Origin: Endomychus coccineus
Lineage: Eukaryota > Arthropoda > Insecta > Coleoptera > Endomychidae
Reading direction: 5' to 3'
DNA: 64,000 nucleotides
Assembly: GCA_958510875.1 (NCBI GenBank)
Contig: OY294070.1
Location: 118,090,703 to 118,154,702 of the forward strand
Each line of letters opens with the position of its first letter. The stretch's first letter is position 1. Shown here in pieces: positions 33,576 through 44,122 of the stretch. The translations under genes were made by a program, and so were the position numbers. The notes under the pieces were generated by a model, which saw nothing but the letters and a program-made list of their open reading frames with translations, was not told the DNA's origin and did no database searches.

Positions 33576-36324
33576 GTCCTAGTATAGGTTCTGTTCTGAT
33601 ATATGAGACTGATGAGTACATTCTGGCTAGTTCATATGTTTTGCCCTCGATGCTACAATATCCTGGGACCCTACCATGATCTTGGTTTGAAGTGAAATTT
33701 GTCAGACACTTAATATACTTAACTCACTCGCATCTACAAATAGATCCAGAGGGAACATGAAGTAACAGAAGCAGGCGAAAGCTCCGCTGCGACAAATCCC
33801 AGTAAGCCAAGAATCACCGAAGTCCTAAAAGTTAGTACGCTAGAGATTGGGCTATTCACCAGAATTTATACTGGACATGGAGGCTTGAGATACCACCGAG
33901 CGTAAAATAGTGGAGGACATATGCAGACTATGCGAGGAGGGGAGGCTTCTGGAAAAGGATTGGTATCCTGGTGTGGAGCTAAGAGTTAAATGGAAACAGA
34001 AACGAAAGGCCTCTCAGTGGTGCACTTTTAGGCGACCCAATTCGTTCAAATAATATAATAATTATCTGAAATATTATCTTATTTCAAATTATATAATCAT
34101 GTTAGAAATAGAACAGTATTATCTCGAATTCCATCAAATATAAATTACGAAAGCTCAATTAGAAAAGAGATGCTTATTTCAGAAAAGCTATGCAACATCG
34201 ATCAATTTGTTGTACGAACGCTCCATATGACGTATCCTTTATATTTTGTTTTCCAGAAATTCATGTTTATTTTCTTTCGTTAGTTATTTCCCCTTTCTGA
34301 TAGATATCACAATTTATTATTTTCAAACTTGACGTAAAACGTATTCCAATACAAATATCGAATAAAAGCCATTTGTCACAATATTGGGAGAGCGGAATTG
34401 AAAAGAAGACAAATTTATATTTATAAGGCAGTCTGTTCTGTAGATCTTTTCCATTTCAACCTTAATATAAGCGAACAAATATTTGTCGTGACATCCATAG
34501 ACATTTTGTCGTTCAAGTTATGCAGTTTCCACTTCAGAATATGATAATAATATTCAATTCAACACATGGTGATGAAATAAACATGAATATCTATATAATG
34601 TTGTGAAACATTCTGTATGTATATACGCAATTGACGTGATCATAGATTGCCTGTCAATCAAATTATATAAAGTGACGGTTTTTAAAGCATTGTTTTGTCA
34701 ATAGAATGACAATAAGATTGAAACTTAATTCAATTCATAATAAGTCTTGAATTTCAAGAAAATTTCAATTCAGAAATTAGAAAAGATAGATATACGAAAA
34801 GCCCTCGATCTTTTTGAATCGTAAATCACAGGACGAACTCAATCAGTTAAAATTAGATCTACCAACCTCATAGAAAATTGCAACGTGGAGTACTACAAGT
34901 TACAATATTACGACTAATTATATTCCTCCTATGTATAAATGATCTGTTTAAATTAAATCTACCTAATCAACCATAAATATGTGCTATAAATTAATCAATG
35001 TCATTTTATTCATATACCTTCAGTCTCCTCTCACAATATTGCATCTACGTTTTAAAAGTTAAATACACATATTCGACTGGAACTTTGGTTTTTTCTTAGA
35101 TGCACTTCCATGAGCAAATCTACGTTTTTGTCCATTTTCTGAAAATGTTTCCACGCCATCATGAACCTTGAATGTTGAAAAAATGCTCAGCTACTTTTTT
35201 TTCACTTCACAATGGCCATCCGTGAAAATCAAATTATCATTTCGCACAATACTTGCAATCAATTGCTCTAATTTCTCACATGTACTCTTTGTAAAGAGTA
35301 TTTCGTTCAAATTGAAGGCTTCAAAATTTTTTGGGGAACAAAATTATAATATAATTATTTGCTAACATGCAACCAAACTTACCTCACAATATGAGGTCCA
35401 TGAATCCCTTCTCAAATTTAATAGCCTTTGCCTTTACCGTTGTGCAGTCTTTGTAAAACTTAAAGGAATGTCCAGATTCCATTTTCTATTCTATTTGTAC
35501 ATGCACTTTAGACTAAAAAATTACTTAATTACGGAAATTTTCATTATCCGCCACTCTATAGAAAAACGTGTTAAATTGCAATTTTTAAATTTATCGTTAG
35601 TATTACTTTTATTTTCATTAGAAGTTAGTATAGAATAGTAATAATAAAATCGCAAAATTCTGCATGTTTACAAGAAACTAATTGACAGCTTATTTTACTG
35701 TTTATTTTTTGACGGTTCTGAAAATCAAATGGAATTTTGTCGTTTATGTACGTTTTGGCCTATCAAAACATTATTATAGTGGACATTTTATTCTTAGAAA
35801 ATTCCTACTGGAATTTTTTAATATTTTGTATTTATTGATTGACAACGTCCTATTTGACTACAGTTGTGGATATTAGTTTATAATTCATCATTCAAAAATA
35901 ATCTACAGAATACAATGAATTCGAAAATAAATCTCGAACTTCTTGCCATTCGCCATCCCCTCAGACTCTCGAGGCTATTGCCTAGCAGCAAATTTTCGAG
36001 GATCTGTGTGATATTTCTTAAGAAAAATTACGTTTACATTCGAACTTCATCCAATCTATTTAAAACGCGTGAGGCCTAGATATACAATACGTACATATTA
36101 CTTTTATTATAATAGTTTTCCACCAATTTCAAAAAAAAAATACAAAATAATTCTCGACCGAACCGAATGGTCAATGAATTTACTTACTTTTCTGGTGCTT
36201 TAGGAAACTAAAATAGCATAAATTGGGCAATTGAATTACATAGAGAAACAAATTTGAGCTATTTAATCGTTCTATATACATCAATTCAATAGTTATCGTA
36301 GGTCTGTTTTAAACAAGAATGTAT
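33576..36324. other. No gene recognised
   Basis: 2.7 kb of AT-rich sequence. Frames at 35168-35365, 35682-35876 and 35864-36079 (+) are short and without motifs. No repeat structure was noticed. Confidence 0.4.
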
Positions 36325-37160
36325 GTACAAACAGAAAACCCCACTGACTGACTCCCTCATCACGAAATCTCCGAAACAATAAAGCGGATAGACTTGAAAT
36401 TGAAACTTGGCAGATGGGTCCTTATATGATACACCCGCTAAGAACGAATTTTTCCCAAACGGGGTAATGGGGATTTGATCTATTTTGACGTTTTTGACAG
36501 CTAATATCATCACGTATAATTTATGTGACAGACAGTTCCGTAGAGTAATGAATCATTATCATAGTTCAAACTGTCTATAACATTTACATCTACTGATACT
36601 TTGACAGTCACATAATGTCCATGCCATAACATATATATCCCTGTCAATTCAAATAAACTTTCACACGACATAGAGTATAATTGCACGTCTTTCCACGAAG
36701 ACTCCTGCATCATGAAATCTCCGAAACTGTAAGCGGGCCGACTTGAAACTTGGATGATATGCTCCTTATATGTTAAGAACGAATTTTCCGAAATTCAATC
36801 TCGGGGTAAAAGGGATTCGATATCTTTACGTTTCTGATAGCTAATAAAATCACGTACAATTTACATGACAGACAGTTTCATAGATTAATGGATCATTGTC
36901 ACAGTCCATTCTGTCCATGACAGCCGACACATAACCGCTCAGAAGGCAGGTGAAACTGATACATTGGCAGTCACATATTGTCTGTGACAGATCATTCCAT
37001 AACATAGATATCCGTCTCTAATCAAATAAGCTTTCATAGAGTATGATTTCACGTCTTCAGCTGTTTCTACTAATTTAAAATATGCATATTAAGTGTCAAA
37101 ACTTTGGACTTCACAACGCGAAGCCGACGCCTTCTTCAACGGGTGTTAGCTGTTTCTGTG
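36325..37160 (+). mobile_element. Helitron-like non-autonomous repeat, two head-to-tail 5' units
   Basis: The unit beginning ACTGACTGACTCCCTCATC, then GAAATCTCCGAAAC and AAAGCGGATAGACTTGAAA, is repeated at about 36704 (CATCATGAAATCTCCGAAAC). Each copy is about 355 bp and includes GACGTTT, GACAGCTAAT, ATCACGTA and GACAGACAGTT blocks. The right end (about 37125-37155) has the GC-rich ACGCGAAGCCGACGCC followed by ACGGGTGTTAGC, like a Helitron 3' hairpin and a decayed CTAG-type end. Related copies are at 40942, 61486 and (5' piece only) 38815. The Helitron assignment rests on these end features only. Confidence 0.5.
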
Positions 37161-37431
37161 GGCACAGCTTGCGGAGGTGAAATCAAAATTCGTTTTTGAA
37201 GTTTCTGTATTTATCAAAAATTGTTATGTTAATTAGTGTTTCCATGTAATTTAGAAAAGAATAGATAGATGATTATGTTCATTGAAATGCATCTACACTC
37301 GACTTGTGTTTTGAATTCTACAAAAAATGCAGAAAACATTTCATAGGTAGTGTGTGAAAGTGTATATTCTGAGAAAATGTTAAATTTACATGAAGTATAT
37401 ATTATCAAATCTATGGTGGGAATTATGAAAG
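37161..37431. other. No gene recognised
   Basis: AT-rich interval; nothing supported. Confidence 0.4.
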
Positions 37432-37900
37432 ATGGAAATTTTCTTCTCTATTCTAATCAACTAGCATTGCTATTGTATGTTTTACATTTCAATATGTTTT
37501 CTATTGATTAAATCCTAACGTACTATTCTATATTACATTTTCATATAGATAAGTTAATTCTAAGGATTTAATTTGAAAGATCTGTTACAACTCAAAGCTT
37601 CAGACTAATAGTCTGAGTGTTAGCGTTGATTGAAAGATCAAAGGTTAATCAACAATTACACTTATCTATTTAATATAACCTCAAATACACTATTCTGATA
37701 ATCATTGTTCAACCGATCTTCCAAATTAAATCTATTAAATTATCTTGACTATGTAAAAATGTAATATAGAATAGTATATTAGGATATGCATTGATTATAT
37801 ACATTGATCAAAGGGATATTTCAGGTTCTGATTCATAGAAAATAGAAAATATATTGAAATGTAAGACATAATACTTCTATTAGAATATAGCACAACATCT
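37432..37900. repeat. Imperfect inverted repeat, ~150-bp arms
   Basis: The left arm (37460-37592) includes TACTATTCTATATTACATTT and AAGGATTTAATTTGAAAGATC. The right arm (37714-37890) carries the complements, AAATGTAATATAGAATAGTA and GATCTTCCAAATTAAATC. The arms flank about 120 bp, and the right arm holds an insertion of about 50 bp. No reading frame or known ends were found; a MITE or foldback relic is likely. Confidence 0.75.
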
Positions 37901-38217
37901 CGTGAACGTATGTTCAATCTGTTTTGAAGTTGGAAAATAATGTAAAATGAAAATAATATGAAATGATTCCTTCTTATTTCAACGTTATCTATTTTCAATC
38001 ACTACGAATCACATATAAGTATACCGATATCCGTGGTTGGTGAGATTTTAAAATTCCGCCTTCGGAATCTCCAGACTCTTTGAGAATGAAATTTACTTTT
38101 TAGATTGCCGTGGATCATGTCTGGCTTACTCACAGAACTGTATACCATATTTGAAGTTTTGTTTTCGAAACGGATAAATTAATTCTTCAACTCGAAGAGT
38201 TATTGTTGTCACATCTA
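37901..38217. other. No gene recognised
   Basis: Short AT-rich spacer before mariner copy 5. Confidence 0.4.
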
Positions 38218-38812
38218 TGAGGACAAGGTGAAAAGTCCATGAAAAATTAAACAAGAAATGATTTATTTGATCCAAACTTATTTTATTTCTCAACACAATC
38301 TACTTGCAACCCGATACACTTCGTCCAACGTTTTTCTAATTTTTCGATCCCTTCCAAATAATACAATTTCGGAAATCCTTCCTTGTTTTAGCGATGACCT
38401 CATCATTGGAGTTAAATCTCTTTCCGCCGAGCTTTTTCTTTTTGGTAATAGATAATAATCGCAGGGGGCAAATCTAGATAATATGGTGAATGACGAACCA
38501 ATTCGTAGCTCAATTTATACAATTTTGCCATTGCGACTGCGGAAGAGCACTTTTTTCTTTGCCAAATGCGGCCGTTTCCGCTTCAAATCGGCGTGGAATC
38601 GATCCAACAGCTCTGCATAATATACGCCGGTGATCGTTTTGCCCTTTTTAAGGTAATCGATATGGACAATACCGTGTGCATCCCAAAAAACTGTCGCCAT
38701 GACTTTGTTGGCCGATAAGCCCACTTTGGCCTTTTTCGGCTTCGATTCACCAGAACAAGACCATTGTGGCGCCATCTGTTTTATTTTTCAGGGACTTTTC
38801 ACCTTACTCTCG
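38218..38812 (-). mobile_element. mariner copy 5, deleted to 595 bp
   Basis: Ends read TGAGGACAAGGTGAAAAGTC on the left and, as complement, ACTCTCG on the right; TA flanks both. The minus-strand frame (38515-38775) runs WSCSGESKPKKAKVGLSANK, VFWDAHGIVHIDYL, VYYAELLDRFHADLKRKRPH, then KKVLFRSRNGKIV. The whole DNA-binding half is missing: the frame begins just inside the right TIR. A part around the second catalytic D is deleted as well. It is a non-autonomous derivative. Confidence 0.92.
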
Positions 38813-38814
38813 TA

Positions 38815-39327
38815 TGAATATATAAAAGGCAAATACCACTCACTGACTGACTACCAAGTGAAGTGAAGTGATCAAATAATTCAAGCGCACAACATAATAA
38901 CATGTGACCGACTAAAACCATCGCGATTCAATAAATAAAGTGACATTCTAAATAAGATAAACGCGCAAGTTCTAAATAGTGAATAGAGTAAATCAAGCAC
39001 CTAGAATCAAAGACACTGGAAATACTGGAATCAAGAGCCGAAGTCCCAGGAATCAAGAACCGAAGACTAAAATTAAGACCTTTGCTTTATATTCTTTAGC
39101 ATTAAATCCGAGTTTTCTGAGGTTTACCGGATTCATGTGCACGAAGACCGAAGTCGGCCTCAGACATACCCATCCCTTCCCATTAGCTAGCATAAGCAAA
39201 TTGTAATACACCGTAATAACTTTTTTCTTTTCTTCTTTTTTTCCGCAATACTGAATGTTCATTGTTCAACACATGTTCAAAATCAATAGAATAATTATAT
39301 ACGACGCAGGCACTCGTCATTTGTTTT
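38815..39327. other. Helitron-like 5' piece (38820-38852), then no gene
   Basis: ATATATAAAAGGCAAATACC then ACTCACTGACTGACTACC resembles the start of the repeat at 40950. After about 35 bp the similarity ends. The rest is without recognised content apart from short direct iterations (AAGTGAAGTGAAGTG; ATCAAGAGCCGAAGTCC and ATCAAGAACCGAAGACT). Confidence 0.4.
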
Positions 39328-39356
39328 TTTTTCAGGGACTTTACACCTTACCCTTG
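39328..39356. mobile_element. Solitary mariner terminus
   Basis: TTCAGGGACTTTACACCTTA then CCCTTG matches the right TIR of the mariner family in this window and is followed by TA. No adjoining mariner body is present, so it is an orphan end left by deletion or recombination with copy 5. Confidence 0.75.
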
Positions 39357-39568
39357 TATGTATTGTTATGATTTCATTTCCTAAACAATAAAAATGATAA
39401 AAATTAGAACAGATTAATAAAAAGATATTATATGGAATTAAAAACAATATTAAAAGTTAAATAATAGTTAGTATAATATAATAAACAATGTAAAACATAA
39501 TAAACAACAATGTAATTAAAATTAGAAGTGTAAAACAAGAACTTCAGTGAAAGTGAATAAACGTACAG

Positions 39569-40311
39569 TGTTACGAAGGCAGAAATCATAATCAAAATGA
39601 TTACAAAAACTATCATGAGATAGCACAAACTATTGAAAAATGTTATAGATATAAGTTAGGATTAGTAAATTTGAGTTATATAATGTTAAAGAAATGTTAT
39701 TGATATATTATATTATGTATTAGTTTTTAAGAATGACAACTGTCAAATTTATAATAATTATTGGAATAATCATATTAATAATAACCTTATCATAGGTTAT
39801 CTTATACCAAAGTGTGTGGAAAAATGTAGGCAATATTAATTTAAAAAGAAGGAATCATCATCATTTAAAATAAGTTGAAAATCTCCAATAATTCAAAATT
39901 TATAGAATACTAAATTCTGATTGGTCGAGACGGATTATAAACGTCAGACGGGTAACAATGTGAAACTCATGTCAGTTTGCAACAATCATCAAAACATTCT
40001 TGATAGGTAAAGAAAGCACCTCATAGGTGGATTATGACATCAAGTAGCGTCGGTTTTGAAGGCCTATAAACGGCATCTGAAGACAAGCCAAGTTAGTTTG
40101 CAAATACATCTGTGGAGTGAAGGTACTCCTGCAACTCATAAAATTTTCCATAACCTTAGTTTATTGGATTAACATAGGTGAACCCATGTGTTCCAATCTT
40201 CGAAAAGTTCAAAGTAACCGAAGTTAATAAATAATTTCTACAAGTCAAGTAGTGTTCCAAGTCTACGAACAAAGTTTAAAGGTTACAATAACCTACAATT
40301 AATACGTAACA
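39569..40311 (+). repeat. Possible LTR (solo or orphan)
   Basis: The segment starts TGTTACG and ends CGTAACA, a perfect 7-bp TG...CA inverted end. Inside are an inverted CCAAT box (GATTGG) at about 39920, TATAAA motifs at about 39935 and 40062, and an AATAAA signal near 40226, in the order expected of U3-R-U5. No target duplication, primer-binding site or second LTR was found. The match may be chance. Confidence 0.25.
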
Positions 40312-40941
40312 TCGAACGATAGCCAGCCTTCGATAAAGTTCCAATCCATCATGGAAGAGTTTCATATCTTTAATAAAAAGAATAAAACTAAGTTAACAAT
40401 TTTCAACAGTTCCTGATTTCAAAAGAACAAAAATAGTTTACCTGTGTTTATTGTGTATAGCAGAGAAATTGTGTACGGTTAAAGTGAATTATCAGATTAA
40501 TAAGAAGATCAAGCCAATTGAACATTGCCTACATTTTAAAAACATATTCATGGATATAAACTAAACGTAAGTTTATTTATTATTTCTCCATTGTATCATT
40601 ATCTATCTGTAAATCTGAAAGAAAGATTGTAGATTATAACTTTGTAAACAAAGATAAATAGTAAATAATTTTGAGGTTAGATCATAGATCTATTTGAACA
40701 TAACATTGTAAAAATTGATACCCGAGATAAATTAGAGTCATAGAAATTTAAATATTAAAAGTTTTAACATTCAAAGAACATTGTGTTTAATTCCATATAA
40801 AAATAAAAAGGTAAAAGTTCATTATTCAATTCAAAACAAACATAAGATTCAAAATAAATAAAATACAATGGGAATGCTAGCCGGTAGAATCAAATTAATA
40901 AATAATAATTCATAATTAAATAATAAGCTCAAAAGACCTTT
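40312..40941. other. No gene recognised
   Basis: AT-rich with no conserved frame; no gag-pol remnant follows the LTR-like segment. Confidence 0.4.
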
Positions 40942-41412
40942 CTTAATAGTATATATAAAAGGCCAATACCACTTACTGACTGACTGACTCACTCATTCCG
41001 ATATCTCCGAAACTATAAAGCGGACAGGCTTGAAACTTAGCACATATCTTCCTTATAACGAATTTTTCGAAACTCAGACCCAAACGGGGTAATAGGAATT
41101 CGATATATTTTGACGTTTGTGACAGCTTTTATAACCAAGTACAATTTACATGACAGACAGATCCCTAGATTAATGCATCAATATCACAGGACAGACAACA
41201 CATAACCCATCAACAAGACGGGTAACGTTTACATGACATACAGCGGACAGATCATTCCATATCATAGATATTCCTGTTCTTTCACATGACAGAGAGTATA
41301 AGTTTACGTGTTTTCACGTCTTTAGCTGCTTCTACTTATCAAAAATATTTTAATTATGGAAACTTGGTTAATGACATCGCGGCGGCGCAGCCGACGCGTT
41401 CTTCTACGGGTA
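40942..41412 (+). mobile_element. Helitron-like non-autonomous repeat, most complete copy
   Basis: The 5' part reads GTATATATAAAAGGCCAATA then ACTGACTGACTGACTCACTC. GAAACTATAAAGCGGACAGG and AATTCGATATATTTTGACG follow. The 3' end has a strong short hairpin (CGGCGCAGCCG) at about 41382, then CTTCTACGGGTATCAGC, comparable to a Helitron 3' hairpin followed by a mutated CTAG. No Rep/helicase ORF is present. The plus frame 41356-41544 just crosses this end. Confidence 0.5.
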
Positions 41413-41747
41413 TCAGCAGTTTCTGAGGGCGTAGCCTCCAGACAACAGCGAGTTCCGAATATGGGTAAGCGACAAACTAATCATAATTCATTGATCGTTT
41501 CTAAAATAGTTTATATTTGTACCCAAAAGTTGTTCCTGGAATAAAATGTGATACTAAAAATGTGAAAAAGTATATTACGTTACTCGTGGGATTCTCCCAC
41601 TCATGTGAAGTGGCACTTTCCACACAAGTAATGTACACTATTTTTCCGACGACCACAGATTAATGCATAATTGCAAAAAATTAATATGTTTTCACTTTGT
41701 TTTGAGAATTTAAGAATTCTACAAAGAAAAGTAATAATTGAACAAGA
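41413..41747. other. No gene recognised
   Basis: Presumed 3' flank of the recombinase gene. It holds a short palindrome-like TTACTCGTGGGATTCTCCCA stretch but no gene. Confidence 0.35.
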
Positions 41748-42410
41748 TTACTGCTCAGAATTGTAGAAATTAAAAGTAATATTATTATTATTACAATTAG
41801 TAAATTGTAATGGACTTTGCAATGAGGAGTTAGACAGATTTCTCTCTGTTATTTGTACACTATGTACAGTAGTAGACTCGATCTCAGTTTCTCGAAGAGG
41901 CGGAGTGACGGCTTTCGAAGTACTGCTGATGGCACCCATAATTTTATTGGCAATATTTAACTTGTTAGTAGCAGAATCGTCAATATATTCTTCTGCGACT
42001 TTGGACGATTTCCAACCCCCACGTCTTGTCAGAGAAGTTAGATTTCTTCCTGCATCTACTAATATAGTAGCAGAAGAACGGCGAAATGAGTGCCCTGTGT
42101 ATTTTTCAGGATCCTTTAGATTCAAAAATTTAGCCACTACTCTAGGTATATTTCCAATTTTGTTAATGCCCACTACTTGTTTTGTGCATTTTTGGTCTCT
42201 ATAATTAAGAAAAAAGCGTGTTTCTGTAGTTGGCGGTCTTAGATTGGCATATTTTTTATATATGCTATAAAAGTTTCCAGTAATGGTGAACTTGCGACAG
42301 CATTTATTTTTTGTATTATTAATTTGAATGACATCTTCAATGTTCATTATACATAACTGGGTAAGTTCTTGCTTGCGACATGCACCAGATATACCCATAA
42401 CCAACACAAC

Positions 42411-42466
42411 CTAAGTAAAAACAATTAAATAAATGTATAGACTTTGTTTAAATACCGATGACTTAC
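42411..42466 (-). other. 56-nt intron of the Crypton-type gene
   Basis: On the minus strand AAG is followed by GTAAGT (42466-42461), and the 3' end TTTTTACTTAG stops at 42411. Splicing is phase 0 and joins HLLTK to VVLVMGISGACRK, which gives an unbroken protein. The short length and T-rich acceptor tract suit an insect intron. Confidence 0.85.
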
Positions 42467-42665
42467 CTTTGTAAGTAAATGAATCTCATCGGAAGCTTTA
42501 TTTATAAATTCACAAATTTCTTGTTGCGTCAAAATTTTAGCTTTTTTCGGTTTATATCTGTCACTTTTCCTTTTTAAAAATGCCTTAAGTTTATTATATT
42601 TGGAGATATCTACATTGTGGTGAATGGATAAAGTGGTACGCAACATAGAATAATTAGTCCATAAT

Positions 42666-43747
42666 AGTCCAGGCTATGAACCGGAAAATAAAATAAAAAA
42701 AACATGTAAGTTCGAATCAAAACATTTTTTTTGCATTAGCTTCAGGAGGTTCTCAGAATCATTCATACACCTTAAAACTTCTTGGGAACCCCAACCTCAC
42801 CCATTGAGGGTGAAAATGGCCCGAAATCTCCAAGTCTTGAATTGTATTTTCTACAAGAAAAGGTATTTTGGCATTTCGAGTGCACCTAGGAGGTTTTCTG
42901 GGTCGCTGAACACGAATACGTAGCCAGATTTCCTTGTAATCTATCGTAGGGGTGATAAAATCGATAAAATTGGCCAATTTCGCACCCCTAATATTTTATT
43001 TTGCAATTTACGTGCATTTCTAATGTACCAAGGAGGTTTTTTGGGTCGATGATCACGAATCCGTAGCCACATTTACTTGCAATCCATCGTGGGGATGGTA
43101 AAATCGACGAAATTAGCCAATTTCGCACCCCTAGGTATATGTTATTTTGCAATTTACGTGTTTTCGGCATTTAGAATGCACCAAGGGGGTTTTTTGGGTC
43201 GCTGAAAACGATTCCGAAGCCACATTTACTCCGAAGTGATTTAAAAATGAAAAATAAAAAAAATTCAGAAGCGTGTCAAATTAGCCATTTTTGTCAATTT
43301 CCCACCCCTATGATGATATTCGAGTAAATCTGGCTTCGGAATCGTATTCAGCGACCCAAAAAATCTCCTTGGTGCATTCGAAATGCCTAAAACACATAAA
43401 TTGCAGAATAACATATAAGGGGTGCAAACTTGGCTAATATTGTCGATTTTACCACCCCTACGATGGATTGCAAGTAAATCTGGCTACGGATTCGTGTTCA
43501 GCGACCCAAAGAACTTCCTAAGTGCACTCGAAATGTTAAAATACCTTTTTTGTAGAAAATACAATTCAAGACTTGGAGATTTCTGTCCATTTTCGCCCCC
43601 AATGGGTGGGGTTGGGGTTCCCAAGAGGTTTTAAGGTGTATGAATGATCCTGAGAAACTCCTGAAGCTAATGCAAAAAAAAATGTTTGATTCGAACTTAC
43701 AATTTTTTTTTTTATTATAGCTGAAATCCCGGTTCACAGCCTGGACT
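42666..43747. mobile_element. Foldback element (family B), 1082 bp, with 5-bp target duplication
   Basis: The two arms are complementary nearly throughout. Outer ends are AGTCCAGGCTATGAACCGG and CCGGTTCACAGCCTGGACT. Three iterated blocks per arm carry GGTCGCTGAACACGAAT then CGTAGCCAGATTT and CCATCGTAGGGGTG. The centre, near 43230-43310, is AT-rich. ATAAT flanks both sides (42661-42665, 43748-43752). The host reading frame (Crypton exon 1) continues correctly once the element and one ATAAT are ignored. It encodes no protein. Confidence 0.93.
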
Positions 43748-43977
43748 ATAATGTTGAGCATTGGATTCTATTGGAAAGTTCACCCATGTGCAAGCAAAAC
43801 GTTTTCAGAATAGGAGCTTCTTATTTCCTTATATCTTCGCCATGAAAGAAATTGATCGTAAGCGTATTCGTACCTTCTTTTGGACTTTTCAGGCAGTACA
43901 TTTAATGACGTTAATTTTGCGGCCTCTTCAATTTCAGGTGGAGTACATTGATCATCACTATTAATCTCTGCATCCAT

Positions 43978-44122
43978 GTTTTATGGAATTTTAGATACTA
44001 TTTTCACGGTTTTGTTTATGATAAGAATGGTGCATATGCAAAACTGACACTTCTAAAGTTTATCTGACGTTTTCGCAATATTAATTTCAAAGCACACTTT
44101 AATTCCGTTATGCAATACATAT
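43978..44122. other. Short spacer upstream of the Crypton-type gene
   Basis: Would hold the gene's 5' flank. No promoter element is clear. Confidence 0.3.

Larger units (their letters stand above)
41748..43977 (-). pseudogene. Crypton-type tyrosine recombinase, split by a foldback insertion
   Basis: A two-exon recombinase. Exon 1 runs from ATG at 43977 (MDAEINSDDQ) through PEKSKRRYEYAYDQFLSWRR to the insertion at 43747, and resumes at 42660 with WTNYSMLRTTLS and the core-binding region (KLKAFLKRKSDRYKPKKAK, LTQQEICEFINKA). Exon 2 (42410-41748) is the catalytic domain: MGISGACRKQELTQL (first Arg), YTGHSFRRSSATILVDAG (HxxR), RRGGWKSSKVAEEYIDDS (H/W position and the nucleophile Tyr). The family cuts and rejoins DNA through a phosphotyrosine link. 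Besides the 1082-bp insertion there is a frameshift near 43790. Otherwise the frame is open to the stop at 41748, so decay is recent. Joined length would be about 360 residues. Confidence 0.85.
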
